Source: Methanobrevibacter ruminantium
Lineage (GTDB): Archaea > Methanobacteriota > Methanobacteria > Methanobacteriales > Methanobacteriaceae
Length of the DNA: 34,729 nucleotides
Assembly (NCBI RefSeq): GCF_016294135.1
Contig: NZ_JAEDCO010000017.1
Coordinates: 1 to 34,729 of the forward strand
Direction: 5' to 3'
Part shown: positions 8,523-15,577 of the stretch, one piece after another
Numbering within the stretch: position 1 is the first letter of the stretch
Layout of the letters: the number at the start of each line of letters is the position of its first letter
Notes under the pieces: model-generated
What the model was told of the DNA's origin: nothing
The model's input: only the letters and a program-made list of their open reading frames with translations
Database searches by the model: none
Program-made: the position numbers and the translations under genes

Positions 8523-9743
8523 ATGAAGGCTGATGCATACAAAATCGTAGATAATGTTTATTGGGTAGGAGTTTTAGACTGGGATATCCGTGATTACCAT
8601 GGATACAGCTTAAATGGAACTACCTACAACTGTTATTTAGTATTTGGGGAAGATAAAGTAGCTTTAATCGATAATGTTTATCCTGGAAAATCCGAACAGT
8701 TCTGGGGAAGAATTAAAGATGCATTCGAGAAGGAAGAAAGAGAATTCAAAATCGATGTAGTTATCCAAAACCACATTGAAAACGACCACAGCGGTTCCTT
8801 AAGTGAAGTTGTTGCTAAATTCCCTGATGTTGAAGTTTACTGTTCCAAAAAAGCGGAACCAGGTCTTAAGAACCATTTGCCTGAACTTGCAGACTTTGAA
8901 TTCAATACAGTAAAAACCGGTGACTCATTGGATATTGGTGGAAAGACTTTCCAATTCGTAAATGCACCTATGCTTCACTGGCCTGACAGTATGTTTACAA
9001 TGTTAATGGAAGATGGAATCTTGTTTTCCAACGATGCATTCGGTCAGCACATCTGCTTGTCTGAAAGACTAGACAGCGATGTGGATCCAGTCATATTGAC
9101 TGAAGCTGCAAGAAAATATTACGCTAACTTGATTACCCTTTCATCTCCAATGGTTGGAAGAAAAATTGAAGAGCTTGCAAAATTAGGATTGGTGGATGTT
9201 CTTAAAATGATTGCTCCATGCCACGGTCAAATCTTCACTGACCCAAGCTTTATCCTTGACCTTTACACAAAATGGTCCACTGGTACTTATGAAGGAAACA
9301 AGATCACCTTCATTTACGACACTATGCACCATTCAACCCAAAGAATGGCTCATGCTATGGCTGAAGGTGTAATGAGTGAAGGAGTAAAAGTCAAGATGTA
9401 CTTCATGCATGATGATGACAAATCCGATGCGGTGACTGATGTTCTTGATTCCAAAGCAATCTTTGTAGGTGCTCCTACCATGATGAACAATCCTTTCCCA
9501 GGTATTGGGGATGTAATGTACTACTTGAACTGTCTCAGTTTTGGAAACATTGAAACCAAAAAGGCAGTTGTCTTCGGTTCAAAAGGTTGGGCAGGAGGTT
9601 CTGCAAGAATCTTGGCAGCAAACCTTGAAGGTGCTGGATTTGAAGTCGTTGAACAAATGGAACTTGACTTCAAGCCAACTGAAGAGCAACTTGAAGAATG
9701 CTATGAATTAGGTAAGAAAGTAGCTCAAATGATTAAAGAATAG
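8523..9743 (+). CDS. fprA: Coenzyme F420H2 oxidase (flavodiiron protein)
   Basis: A 406-residue flavodiiron protein that reduces O2 to water with electrons from F420H2, protecting strict anaerobes from oxygen. The N-terminal metallo-beta-lactamase-like domain has every diiron ligand in canonical order: His84, Glu86, Asp88 and His89 (NHIENDHSG), then His152 (LHWPDS), Asp171 (SNDAFG) and His234 (PCHGQ). From about residue 260 a flavodoxin domain binds FMN (IYDTMHHSTQRMA and VFGSKGWAGGS). Length and layout equal the Methanobacteriales FprA. It stands alone, with its own TATA box and a hairpin terminator that overlaps the stop codon. Confidence is very high. Confidence 0.96.
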   Translation: MKADAYKIVDNVYWVGVLDWDIRDYHGYSLNGTTYNCYLVFGEDKVALIDNVYPGKSEQFWGRIKDAFEKEEREFKIDVVIQNHIENDHSGSLSEVVAKFPDVEVYCSKKAEPGLKNHLPELADFEFNTVKTGDSLDIGGKTFQFVNAPMLHWPDSMFTMLMEDGILFSNDAFGQHICLSERLDSDVDPVILTEAARKYYANLITLSSPMVGRKIEELAKLGLVDVLKMIAPCHGQIFTDPSFILDLYTKWSTGTYEGNKITFIYDTMHHSTQRMAHAMAEGVMSEGVKVKMYFMHDDDKSDAVTDVLDSKAIFVGAPTMMNNPFPGIGDVMYYLNCLSFGNIETKKAVVFGSKGWAGGSARILAANLEGAGFEVVEQMELDFKPTEEQLEECYELGKKVAQMIKE

Positions 9744-9768
9744 TTTTTTCACTATTCTCTTTTTTTAT
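9737..9768 (+). terminator. Hairpin terminator overlapping the fprA stop
   Basis: AGAATAGT at 9737-9744 pairs perfectly with ACTATTCT at 9751-9758 around a six-base T-rich loop and is followed directly by a C and a run of T. The left arm contains the TAG stop codon of fprA. Confidence 0.7.
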
Positions 9769-10090
9769 TTTTTTTTTTTTAAAATTTGTAATTTATTTAT
9801 TTTTTTAATCAGATTTCTTAATTTTTTTAAATTTAATGTAATTCCTTATTTTTTCAATATTTTTAATATATTAAACTATTTATGTAAAAATCTAACGATA
9901 ATCAATCAATTTTTTAATTTAACATCAATATTGCTTTTATTTTTAAGAAAAACTTTATATAATAGTTTAAATAGAAAATTAATTGAAAATTATCGAGTTT
10001 AGGTGATTTACTATATATTTTTCATTGTAAACTTCTAAACAATAATTTTTAAATAGAATTTTAAATAAAAATAAATTTATACGTGGTAGT
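9744..10090 (+). promoter_or_regulatory. Gap with promoter for the toxin-antitoxin-like pair
   Basis: After the T-rich terminator this 347-base gap shows one good archaeal promoter, AAAACTTTATATAATAG at about 9949-9965, giving a leader of roughly 100 bases before the TTG at 10091. An AGGTGAT ribosome-binding-like motif at 10001-10007 is followed by no convincing reading frame. Nothing else is recognisable. Confidence 0.5.
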
Positions 10091-10411
10091 TTGAGAGATT
10101 ATAATATAAATGAATTAATTAAGATATTGAAATCTCATGATCCTGATGAAATATATGTTAGCCCCCATATCTTAGAAAACTGTTTTGAACGTAATTATTC
10201 TTTAAATTATGTTCATTCATGCTTGTTAGAAAAAATTCCATTATCAATTAGTAAAACGTCTGAAAATCGTTTTTTATTAATTTATCCTCATGAAACGATT
10301 AAATTTCAAGATCTTTATATTGTAATTGGAATAAATGATGATGAAAAAATAACTATAATAACAGTTTATTGTTTTGATAAAAGGAGGAGAGAACGTGAAA
10401 TCAAAAGATAA
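10091..10411 (+). CDS. DUF4258-like protein, putative toxin of a toxin-antitoxin-like pair
   Basis: A 106-residue protein reading VSPHILENCFERNYS early and ending in strands LIYPHETIKFQDLYIVIGI and IITVYCFDKRRRERE. The early His and Arg, the central beta-strands and the C-terminal TVY plus basic tail resemble DUF4258 proteins, a compact fold often found beside small DUF2283 partners. The start is TTG, as the frame has no internal ATG and a stop lies upstream. The 3' end overlaps the next gene by 17 bases, and that gene's AAGGAGG ribosome-binding site lies inside the KRRRE codons, so translation is probably coupled. The toxin role is inferred from family and gene order, not from catalytic residues. 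Confidence 0.65.
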   Translation: MRDYNINELIKILKSHDPDEIYVSPHILENCFERNYSLNYVHSCLLEKIPLSISKTSENRFLLIYPHETIKFQDLYIVIGINDDEKITIITVYCFDKRRREREIKR

Positions 10412-10775
10412 TATATTTGAAGTTGAATATTTTTACAATGAATCTATAGATACTTTAGGCATAAAAGTTAAAAGAGATTTTCAATATGGTCAAACAGTTG
10501 AAATGGATGAAGGCATTTTATTGGATTTTGATAGAGATAACGTTCCAACTGCATTCGAGCTGCTTAATGCTTCAGAAAAATTGAGTGTTCCTAAAGAAAG
10601 CTTTGAAAAAATGCATTGTTTTAATATGAAAGTTTGTGTTGATAAAGATTCCATTCTAATGTGTGCACTATTTGGATTTATGATTCCAAATGAAGATGAT
10701 GAATATGAATTAAGTTACTTCATTGAAAATAACTTTGATTTTATTCCTACTGAAGCGGAATTGGTGATAGCTTAA
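10395..10775 (+). CDS. DUF2283 domain protein, putative antitoxin partner
   Basis: A 126-residue protein. The segment VEYFYNESIDTLGIKVKRD followed by EGILLDFDRDNVPTAFELLNASE is a recognisable DUF2283 domain (residues about 8-65), whose members begin with a Y-x-x-x-x-D-x-L strand pattern and are short beta-rich proteins. The acidic C-terminal extension (residues 66-126) is longer than in minimal DUF2283 proteins. I place the start at GTG 10395, since AAGGAGG at 10381-10387 is a near-perfect ribosome-binding site for it; the upstream in-frame TTG 10374 has none. The 17-base overlap with the DUF4258-like gene is typical of paired genes. The antitoxin role is inference. Confidence 0.68.
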   Translation: MKSKDNIFEVEYFYNESIDTLGIKVKRDFQYGQTVEMDEGILLDFDRDNVPTAFELLNASEKLSVPKESFEKMHCFNMKVCVDKDSILMCALFGFMIPNEDDEYELSYFIENNFDFIPTEAELVIA

Positions 10776-10839
10776 TCCGGATTTTCATTTCTAATAATTG
10801 TTGTAGGTGATTTCCATTAGTGAAGAGGATGACTTAAGA

Positions 10840-11040
10840 ATGATTGAGCAACATAATCAGAAGTCAGTGGAAGAGCTGGTAGAAAACTTTGCTTATGTCT
10901 ATGTCTATTTGGCTGATGGAAGGTCATATTCCATCACAAAAGAAAACAGCTTTGAATTCAAGGATGGAAAATTCCATATCTATGACAAGGATATTGAAGT
11001 TGATATAGTTGATATTGAATTGATTGAATTTTCAGATTAG
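10840..11040 (+). CDS. Small orphan protein downstream of the DUF4258/DUF2283 pair
   Basis: A 66-residue acidic protein (from ATG 10840), predicted as short beta-strands (AYVYVYLADGRSYSI, FKDGKFHIYDK) and an acidic end EVDIVDIELIEFSD. I recognise no family. The start is uncertain. ATG 10840 has GAGGA ten bases upstream. The frame extends up to GTG 10807, but that codon is part of an AGGTGAT ribosome-binding motif (10805-10811). The spacing of that motif fits initiation at ATT 10816, a rare start codon. It begins 31 to 64 bases after the DUF2283 gene and may belong to the same transcript. Confidence 0.6.
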   Translation: MIEQHNQKSVEELVENFAYVYVYLADGRSYSITKENSFEFKDGKFHIYDKDIEVDIVDIELIEFSD

Positions 11041-11109
11041 TTTTTTCACTTTTAATATTTTTTAATTCTTGCTTTGCAAATGGAGTAATAATATTTTTTG
11101 AGGATAATC

Positions 11110-12384
11110 ATGTTAGATAGAGATTTCAATAAGGATGGACAGACTTATTTTGAATTGAAAGAATACAAAATGGCTATTGAATGCTTTAAAAAAGCCATAG
11201 AAATCAATCCAGAAGATGAGGTGGCTTGGTTCAATATTGGATTTGCCTATTTTAAACTAAAGGATTACAATAGTTCAATCGATTCATTTGAGAAAGCAAT
11301 TTCCCTTTTTGACCGCATATTAAATGAAAATCCTGATGATGATATGGCTAAGGAATGCAGATCTTTAGCAGAGCATATGATCAAGCAAATTTCCTCAAAA
11401 GAAGAGAAAAAGCATGAATATGTCAATATCGTAGGTATAGTTACAAAAGTTCGTGACCCTATGGAACTTAAAGAGTCCGAATGCCTTCAAATCATCGAAT
11501 TCAGTGATTCATCATCTGCAATCAGGGCAATTCTCTGGAATGAAAACGCTGGTCTGGACATTAAGAAAGGAGACATTATCGGAATACAAAATGGTTTTGT
11601 TGAATATGACAGCGAAGAGTCAGTGGGATACAGAATCAATACAGACGAAAATTCAAGAATACATGTCAATCCTAAATTGGAAGATGGATTGGTTCAATTT
11701 TTAAAGGAATCTGTTGACATTTCATTGACTGATATTAAGGATATTGGAGAAGATTCAACAGAAATCGATATTTTGGCTAGAGTAATCACATTGTTTGAAA
11801 CTTATTCATTTAAGACTAAGGATGATTCAGGGATTGTCAGATCAGCTATTCTTGCAGACAATACTGGAACCATTAAAGCCTTCTTTTGGAATGAGAAAGC
11901 TCAAGTTCCAACCATATCTAAAGCATATAAGATTGAAAATGCAATAGCAAGACAAACTGATGACGGTATGGAACTTCATATAGGTCAAGGTTCAAGGATG
12001 ATTGATGGGGATAGTTTGTCCATTGAAGAAAGGGCTAATCTAAAATCATTTGAAGAGCTTGAAAGCTTATTATATGCTTCTAAAAGCATAAAGGACTTGA
12101 AAGAAAATGATATGAATATTAAAGTCATAGGAAAAATAATTGATGTTCAAGACACTTTTGAGTTTGAAGAAAACGGAAATGTATTTTTAGTTAGGGTTAT
12201 TGAGATTGAAGATGATACCGGATCCATAAAAGTTAATTTATGGGATGAAATGGCTGACTCCATATATGCGGAGGGAGAATTTATCAAGATTCAGAATCCA
12301 ACAGTTGTTTATAATAAAAATACGTCTAATTTGGAGTTAAGTGTTGGGGATAATTCTAATATAATTGATGCTTCTTTCAAGTAA
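11110..12384 (+). CDS. TPR protein with three RPA-like OB folds
   Basis: A 424-residue protein with an unusual layout. Residues 1-95 hold TPR helices (YFELKEYKMAIECFKKAIEINP, then AWFNIGFAYFKLKDY). They are followed by three OB-fold units at about 103-190, 203-298 and 320-420. Each OB unit contains a strand with the D-x-x-x-x-I-x-x-x-x-W pattern of archaeal replication protein A (AILWNE, AFFWNE, VNLWDE). Tandem OB folds of this type bind single-stranded DNA; TPRs mediate protein contacts. ATG 11110 is preferred over TTG 11098 because GAGG sits just upstream of it. The N-terminal TPR module on an RPA-like protein is not the standard archaeal RPA arrangement, so a role in recruiting partners to single-stranded nucleic acid is a reasonable inference. 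Confidence 0.78.
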   Translation: MLDRDFNKDGQTYFELKEYKMAIECFKKAIEINPEDEVAWFNIGFAYFKLKDYNSSIDSFEKAISLFDRILNENPDDDMAKECRSLAEHMIKQISSKEEKKHEYVNIVGIVTKVRDPMELKESECLQIIEFSDSSSAIRAILWNENAGLDIKKGDIIGIQNGFVEYDSEESVGYRINTDENSRIHVNPKLEDGLVQFLKESVDISLTDIKDIGEDSTEIDILARVITLFETYSFKTKDDSGIVRSAILADNTGTIKAFFWNEKAQVPTISKAYKIENAIARQTDDGMELHIGQGSRMIDGDSLSIEERANLKSFEELESLLYASKSIKDLKENDMNIKVIGKIIDVQDTFEFEENGNVFLVRVIEIEDDTGSIKVNLWDEMADSIYAEGEFIKIQNPTVVYNKNTSNLELSVGDNSNIIDASFK

Positions 12385-12385
12385 A

Positions 12386-12417
12386 TGGCTCTTATTCTCA
12401 CTTAGCCAAATCTTTTT
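12386..12417 (+). terminator. Weak hairpin with T-tract after the TPR-OB gene
   Basis: TGGCT at 12386-12390 pairs with AGCCA at 12404-12408 with a 13-base loop and is followed by CTTTTTC. It is a modest terminator candidate. Confidence 0.4.
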
Positions 12418-12504
12418 CATTTTTCGTCAATCCAGACGGGTAATTTTTTATCATTCTTTTTAATTTTATTTAATCTTTTTTTTTTTAAAAAATCATAAAA
12501 TTCC

Positions 12505-12518
12505 AAACCTTTATATGT
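12505..12518 (+). promoter_or_regulatory. BRE/TATA promoter in the 12385-12849 gap
   Basis: CCAAACCTTTATATG is a good archaeal BRE plus TATA element. Transcription would start near 12540, upstream of the hairpin-rich segment and the short reading frame described next, and about 300 bases before the next long gene. Confidence 0.55.
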
Positions 12519-12539
12519 GACTGTGACCTTATACTTTTT

Positions 12540-12692
12540 GGACGTGAAATTGTGATTGTTATGGGTGATATGATTAAAGCTGTTATAAAGAATTTTGATT
12601 CAAAATCTGGAGTCTCTTCCAGATTATCCTTTTGTCCTATTGGACATAACAGTTCTATTTTTAAAACCATGATTGGAAATGGGAAATTCTAG
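12540..12692 (+). other. Possible small RNA or 43-residue peptide gene
   Basis: Downstream of the promoter lies an ATG frame (12561-12692, 43 residues, starting MGDMIKAVIKNFDSKS) with no clear ribosome-binding site at the usual distance. The same stretch contains two perfect hairpins unusually G/C-rich for this genome: ATCTGGA with TCCAGAT (12605-12624, six-base loop) and TGTCC with GGACA (12633-12646, four-base loop). It ends before a T-rich tract. It could be a structured non-coding RNA, a small protein, or the remnant of a gene. I recognise no family. Confidence 0.35.
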
Positions 12693-12849
12693 AATAATGC
12701 TTTTATTTATTTTATGATATCTTTAGTTATTAGCAGCCTTAATAGCATTATCTTTAGAAAACTATTGATTAACATCATATTCGTTTAATTTTATCATATT
12801 AATGCACTATAGCAAGAAGAATTAAAAAAATAATATTTGGAGGTAAACA

Positions 12850-13167
12850 ATGAATATAAGTGAAAAGATAAAAGAAATGCAAGATGATTTCGGAAAATAT
12901 CATGTGACAGAGAATAATGAAGAGGAATGCAAATTGGAAAATATGATTATGCTCATACTAAATGATCACGGACATTCAGGTCCTGGCAAAATCATTGGAG
13001 AAAGCGATGAATTTTTGGATTTCATGTTTTATAAAAAGGAAGGGTCTATCTTTTCTCTCAGCATAAAAAAGGAACACATTTGTGGTTTGTCCATTTTGCA
13101 TAAGACTATTGATGAAGAAATATCTAAAAGGGAGAATGCTGGACCGTCTAAGGCTTTGTATCAATGA
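12850..13167 (+). CDS. Orphan protein, paralogue of the next gene
   Basis: A 105-residue soluble protein starting MNISEKIKEMQDDFGKY, preceded by a strong GGAGGT ribosome-binding site at 12840-12845. It shares with the next gene a coiled N-terminus, a central PxxIIGESDxFxDFM motif, a GxxFSxSIxKExIxG strand segment and a C-terminal PSKALY. I recognise no named family. The central IIGESDEFLDFM with the FSLSIKKEHI strands suggests a small beta-sheet domain. The two genes are 53 bases apart and very likely arose by tandem duplication. The function is unknown. Confidence 0.7.
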   Translation: MNISEKIKEMQDDFGKYHVTENNEEECKLENMIMLILNDHGHSGPGKIIGESDEFLDFMFYKKEGSIFSLSIKKEHICGLSILHKTIDEEISKRENAGPSKALYQ

Positions 13168-13220
13168 TTTTATTTATTATTTATTATTTGTTTATTATTT
13201 GATGATTGGAGGTAATTCTT

Positions 13221-13544
13221 ATGAATTTTAGTGAAAAAGTAGCAGAGATTGAAGGAAAAGTAAAGAGTTACAATTTAGAGATTGAAGGTGTGGAAAAGAT
13301 TCCTGCAGAAGAGATGGTTAGGGTAATGCTAGACGAAGGGCAAATGCTTGAGCCTTGCAGAATCATTGGTGAAAGTGATGATTTTATTGATTTCATGGTT
13401 GTAGATTTGGATAAGGGTCCTGTTTTTTCCATTTCCATAAATAAGGAAAGAATTGTTGGATTCGGTACTTTCTATAAACCTTTAGATGAGTTGTCCAATT
13501 CTGAAGAAGAGGAAAATACTGTGCCTGCATCATTGTATATGTAA
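13221..13544 (+). CDS. Orphan protein, tandem paralogue of the previous gene
   Basis: A 107-residue protein starting MNFSEKVAEIEGKVKSY. ATG 13221 is chosen over the in-frame TTG 13206 because that TTG overlaps the GGAGGT ribosome-binding site (13208-13213) serving 13221. It aligns along its whole length with the upstream gene, keeping IIGESDDFIDFM, GPVFSISINKERIVG and the C-terminal PASLYM, but it has MLDEGQMLEP where the other has ILNDHGHSGP. Divergence is substantial, so the duplication is not recent. No signal peptide or membrane segment is present. The function is unknown. Confidence 0.7.
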   Translation: MNFSEKVAEIEGKVKSYNLEIEGVEKIPAEEMVRVMLDEGQMLEPCRIIGESDDFIDFMVVDLDKGPVFSISINKERIVGFGTFYKPLDELSNSEEEENTVPASLYM

Positions 13545-13761
13545 CTTTTTTTCTTTAAACTCTTTTTTTATTTTTTTATTAATTTTAAATCTGTTCTCTT
13601 ATTTTTTGATTATTTTTAAAATAATAGTAGTTATTGTAAATTTTTGTTTTTATTAAGTAGGATTCTGTTACTTTATTCAGTTTTTTCATTATTAATCAGT
13701 TTAAAGTATCAAAATATAAATATTAAAATTAACAAACTATGTTTTAAAGGAGTTGTTATTA

Positions 13762-14007
13762 ATGAAAAAACAAAATGTATTTGCTTTTCTATTATTAGCA
13801 ATCATTCTTTTAGCTGTCGTTGCTGTCAGCGGATGCATTGGTGGATCTGGTGGTGATGATTCTGCTAATGATGCATCTGGAGATTCCGATGATTCAAGCG
13901 ATTCTGTAGATAATGATGACAATGACGATGATGACAACGATAAAGACGATAAAGACGACAAAAATGATAAAGACGATAAAGACGATAAAGATGATGATAA
14001 CGATTGA
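13762..14007 (+). CDS. Small lipoprotein-like protein with an Asp/Lys-repeat tail
   Basis: An 81-residue protein: Lys-Lys start, a hydrophobic signal segment (residues 7-22) and a lipobox-like VSGC with Cys25, then a Gly/Ser-rich spacer and an almost pure Asp, Ser, Asn and Lys tail. From about residue 55 the tail is built on repeated KDD units, encoded by near-identical GACGATAAA-type triplet blocks, so the unit number may vary between strains. AAAGGAG ends at 13752, nine bases before ATG 13762; the in-frame TTG 13753 directly abuts it. The exposed acidic tail could bind cations such as calcium, but no true calcium-binding motif is seen. The lipid anchor is inferred from the lipobox. Confidence 0.65.
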   Translation: MKKQNVFAFLLLAIILLAVVAVSGCIGGSGGDDSANDASGDSDDSSDSVDNDDNDDDDNDKDDKDDKNDKDDKDDKDDDND

Positions 14008-14113
14008 AGGCTTTAGTTTTTGATTTACAATCATTTGAATTGTTCTAACCTTTATCAAAAAATTTTACTGTTTTTTATTATTTTTTTAAATTTTTCATTA
14101 TTTTTTTATTTTT

Positions 14114-14257
14114 TATTCTTCAACTTTTTTTCATAATCTTTAATTGAAAGATATTTTTAAAGTATTCTTCAACTTTTTTTCATAATCTTTAATTGAAAGA
14201 TATTTTTAAAGTATTCTTCAACTTTTTTTCATAATCTTAATTGAAAGATATTTTAAA
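14114..14257 (+). repeat. Three tandem 49-base repeats between genes
   Basis: The 14008-14314 gap contains three head-to-tail copies of a 49-base unit starting TATTCTTCAAC at 14114, 14163 and 14212. Copies 1 and 2 are essentially identical; copy 3 lacks one T and diverges at its end. Each unit contains a small inverted repeat (ATCTTT and AAAGAT around AATTG). No unique spacers separate the copies, so this is not CRISPR. The remaining gap is T-rich plus the leader of the next gene. Confidence 0.92.
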
Positions 14258-14314
14258 AACTCTTATTAACTAATAAGATAAATATTATATTAACTAAGAT
14301 TAAGGTGAGAGAAA

Positions 14315-14752
14315 ATGAATATGAGAAAAATCCTTATTTTGCTCGTTTTGCTTGTTGCAGTTGTAGGATTTACAATGGGACAAGCATGTGCTGCTACAAC
14401 CACTATTAAAATGGGTAAACATAAAGATGTTGGCAGTAAAGATAGGATCTTGACTTTCTATCAGCCAAAAGATGCACAAAATGCTAAAGGGGTATATGCA
14501 GCTATCTTTTACCATGATAAGAAAAAAGGTGATGACTTTAGACCTCACACTTATGTATTGAGAAAGATGACTGTTTACTACAAAAACAAAAAAGGAAAAG
14601 TAATTACAAGAACAGTTAAGCCAAAAAATATCAGCGGCCTTATGTTACTTTCCACTAAAAAGATAAGTGGTTACACTCCTTACAAGTCTAAAATTACATA
14701 CACTAAAATGACTAAAAAAGAGAAAAACGTTATTATGAATCCTCTTTTCTAA
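14315..14752 (+). CDS. Small secreted basic protein
   Basis: A 145-residue protein with a clear signal peptide: basic start MNMRKI, a hydrophobic core (residues 6-20) and small residues before a likely cut near ACAA at 24-27. The mature part is rich in Lys and Tyr, with strands such as YAAIFYHDKKKGDDF and TYVLRKMTVYYKNKKGKVITRTVK, suggesting a compact, basic, beta-rich domain outside the membrane. I recognise no family. An AAGGTGAGA ribosome-binding site precedes ATG 14315. It is transcribed away from the 49-base repeats and could contact the anionic wall. The function is unknown. Confidence 0.7.
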   Translation: MNMRKILILLVLLVAVVGFTMGQACAATTTIKMGKHKDVGSKDRILTFYQPKDAQNAKGVYAAIFYHDKKKGDDFRPHTYVLRKMTVYYKNKKGKVITRTVKPKNISGLMLLSTKKISGYTPYKSKITYTKMTKKEKNVIMNPLF

Positions 14753-14865
14753 TTCATTTTTTTAAATTTTTTTTATATGGTTTTTTTAATTTTTTAATTT
14801 TTTAGCTATTTTTATATTTTTTTATTTAATAGAAAAAGTTCTTTTTTGGATGATTTCATATAAAT

Positions 14866-14971
14866 TAAAAACATTTATATACTTCCATGTTTTTATATTG
14901 TATGAAAGGTATTTACAATTGTTTTTTAGATGATTTAATGTGTCCATAATACTTTTAAATTTTAAATCATC
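14866..14971 (+). promoter_or_regulatory. Promoter and long inverted repeat upstream of two tiny genes
   Basis: AAAACATTTATATAC (about 14867-14881) is a good BRE/TATA element, placing the start of transcription near 14905. Inside the resulting 130-base leader, GATGATTTAA at 14929-14938 and TTAAATCATC at 14962-14971 form perfect ten-base inverted arms 23 bases apart. The element could fold in the RNA or bind a protein. Confidence 0.4.
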
Positions 14972-15037
14972 ATTATGCCAATTATTTTTGTTTTTTTAAT
15001 ATTGTTTATTCAATTATTTTTTAAAAGGAGGTTTTAT

Positions 15038-15220
15038 ATGAAAAATGTGTTGAAAAATAAAAACGATTTTATTGGAGATGAAGGTGCTTATGCATCTGTG
15101 GTTAAATTAAGAGAATCAATGTCTGAACTTTATGGGGTTAAAAAAGGCATTTCAATGCCTGTGGTTAAATTTGGATTTCATAATTCCTTTATTTTTAATG
15201 AGGTGCGAAATGATTGCTGA
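15038..15220 (+). CDS. Tiny orphan protein (60 residues)
   Basis: A 60-residue protein, MKNVLKNKNDFIGDEG onward, preceded by an excellent AAAGGAGG ribosome-binding site at 15025-15032. The frame extends upstream to ATG 14975, but that stretch is a T-rich non-coding-like run with no ribosome-binding site. It is mostly hydrophilic, with a helix-like centre (YASVVKLRESMSELYGVKK) and a Cys at the end. No family is recognised. It lies 42 bases before another small gene, so the two may form one unit. Confidence 0.55.
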   Translation: MKNVLKNKNDFIGDEGAYASVVKLRESMSELYGVKKGISMPVVKFGFHNSFIFNEVRNDC

Positions 15221-15262
15221 TTAAAAAAAGTATAAGTTAAGTCTTTACTTTGAGGTAATCTC

Positions 15263-15523
15263 ATGACTTATGAAGATGAATTTTCCATAATTCTCAATTC
15301 AATTGCTAAACTCTCAAGTTTAGGTTTTAAGAAGTGGTTTGCAAATATGGATGAAATTGATGATGAAAAGTCGAATTTGAGAATTTTAGGAATTTATCAT
15401 AATGAACTCATAATAGCTTATGATTATATTTTGCCCACTGAAGAATGTAAATTTATATTAAAATTATTATTTGAGTCAGATATTAATTTTGTTTATATTT
15501 CAGGGTTCATTGAGTTAAAATAA
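15263..15523 (+). CDS. Small orphan protein (86 residues)
   Basis: An 86-residue soluble protein, MTYEDEFSIILNSIAKLS onward, preceded by GAGGTAATCTC, a normal ribosome-binding arrangement. It appears to be alpha/beta with strands LGIYHNELIIAYDYI and INFVYISGFIEL. No family is recognised. It lies directly after the 60-residue orphan and faces the convergent winged-helix gene, with a T-rich gap between them that could terminate both. Confidence 0.6.
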   Translation: MTYEDEFSIILNSIAKLSSLGFKKWFANMDEIDDEKSNLRILGIYHNELIIAYDYILPTEECKFILKLLFESDINFVYISGFIELK

Positions 15524-15577
15524 ACATTACCCCTTTTTTTATTTTTTTATTTTTTCTTAAGAATATCAATTTTATTT

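Noticed and set aside
10001..10020. Start of a gene after the AGGTGAT motif
   Set aside because: Frames downstream close within a few codons and no usual start codon follows at the right distance.
12485..12670. 61-residue minus-strand reading frame
   Set aside because: It runs antisense to the promoter and hairpin element and has no ribosome-binding site or family resemblance.
13737..13961. Serine-rich minus-strand protein
   Set aside because: It is the mirror of the Asp-repeat codons of the lipoprotein gene.
14114..14257. CRISPR array
   Set aside because: The copies are contiguous with no unique spacers, only three copies are present, and no cas gene lies nearby; it is a simple tandem repeat. 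The same holds for 19553-19703.
14975..15037. N-terminal extension of the 60-residue orphan giving a membrane helix
   Set aside because: The stretch is T-rich, has no ribosome-binding site, and a very strong site serves ATG 15038.
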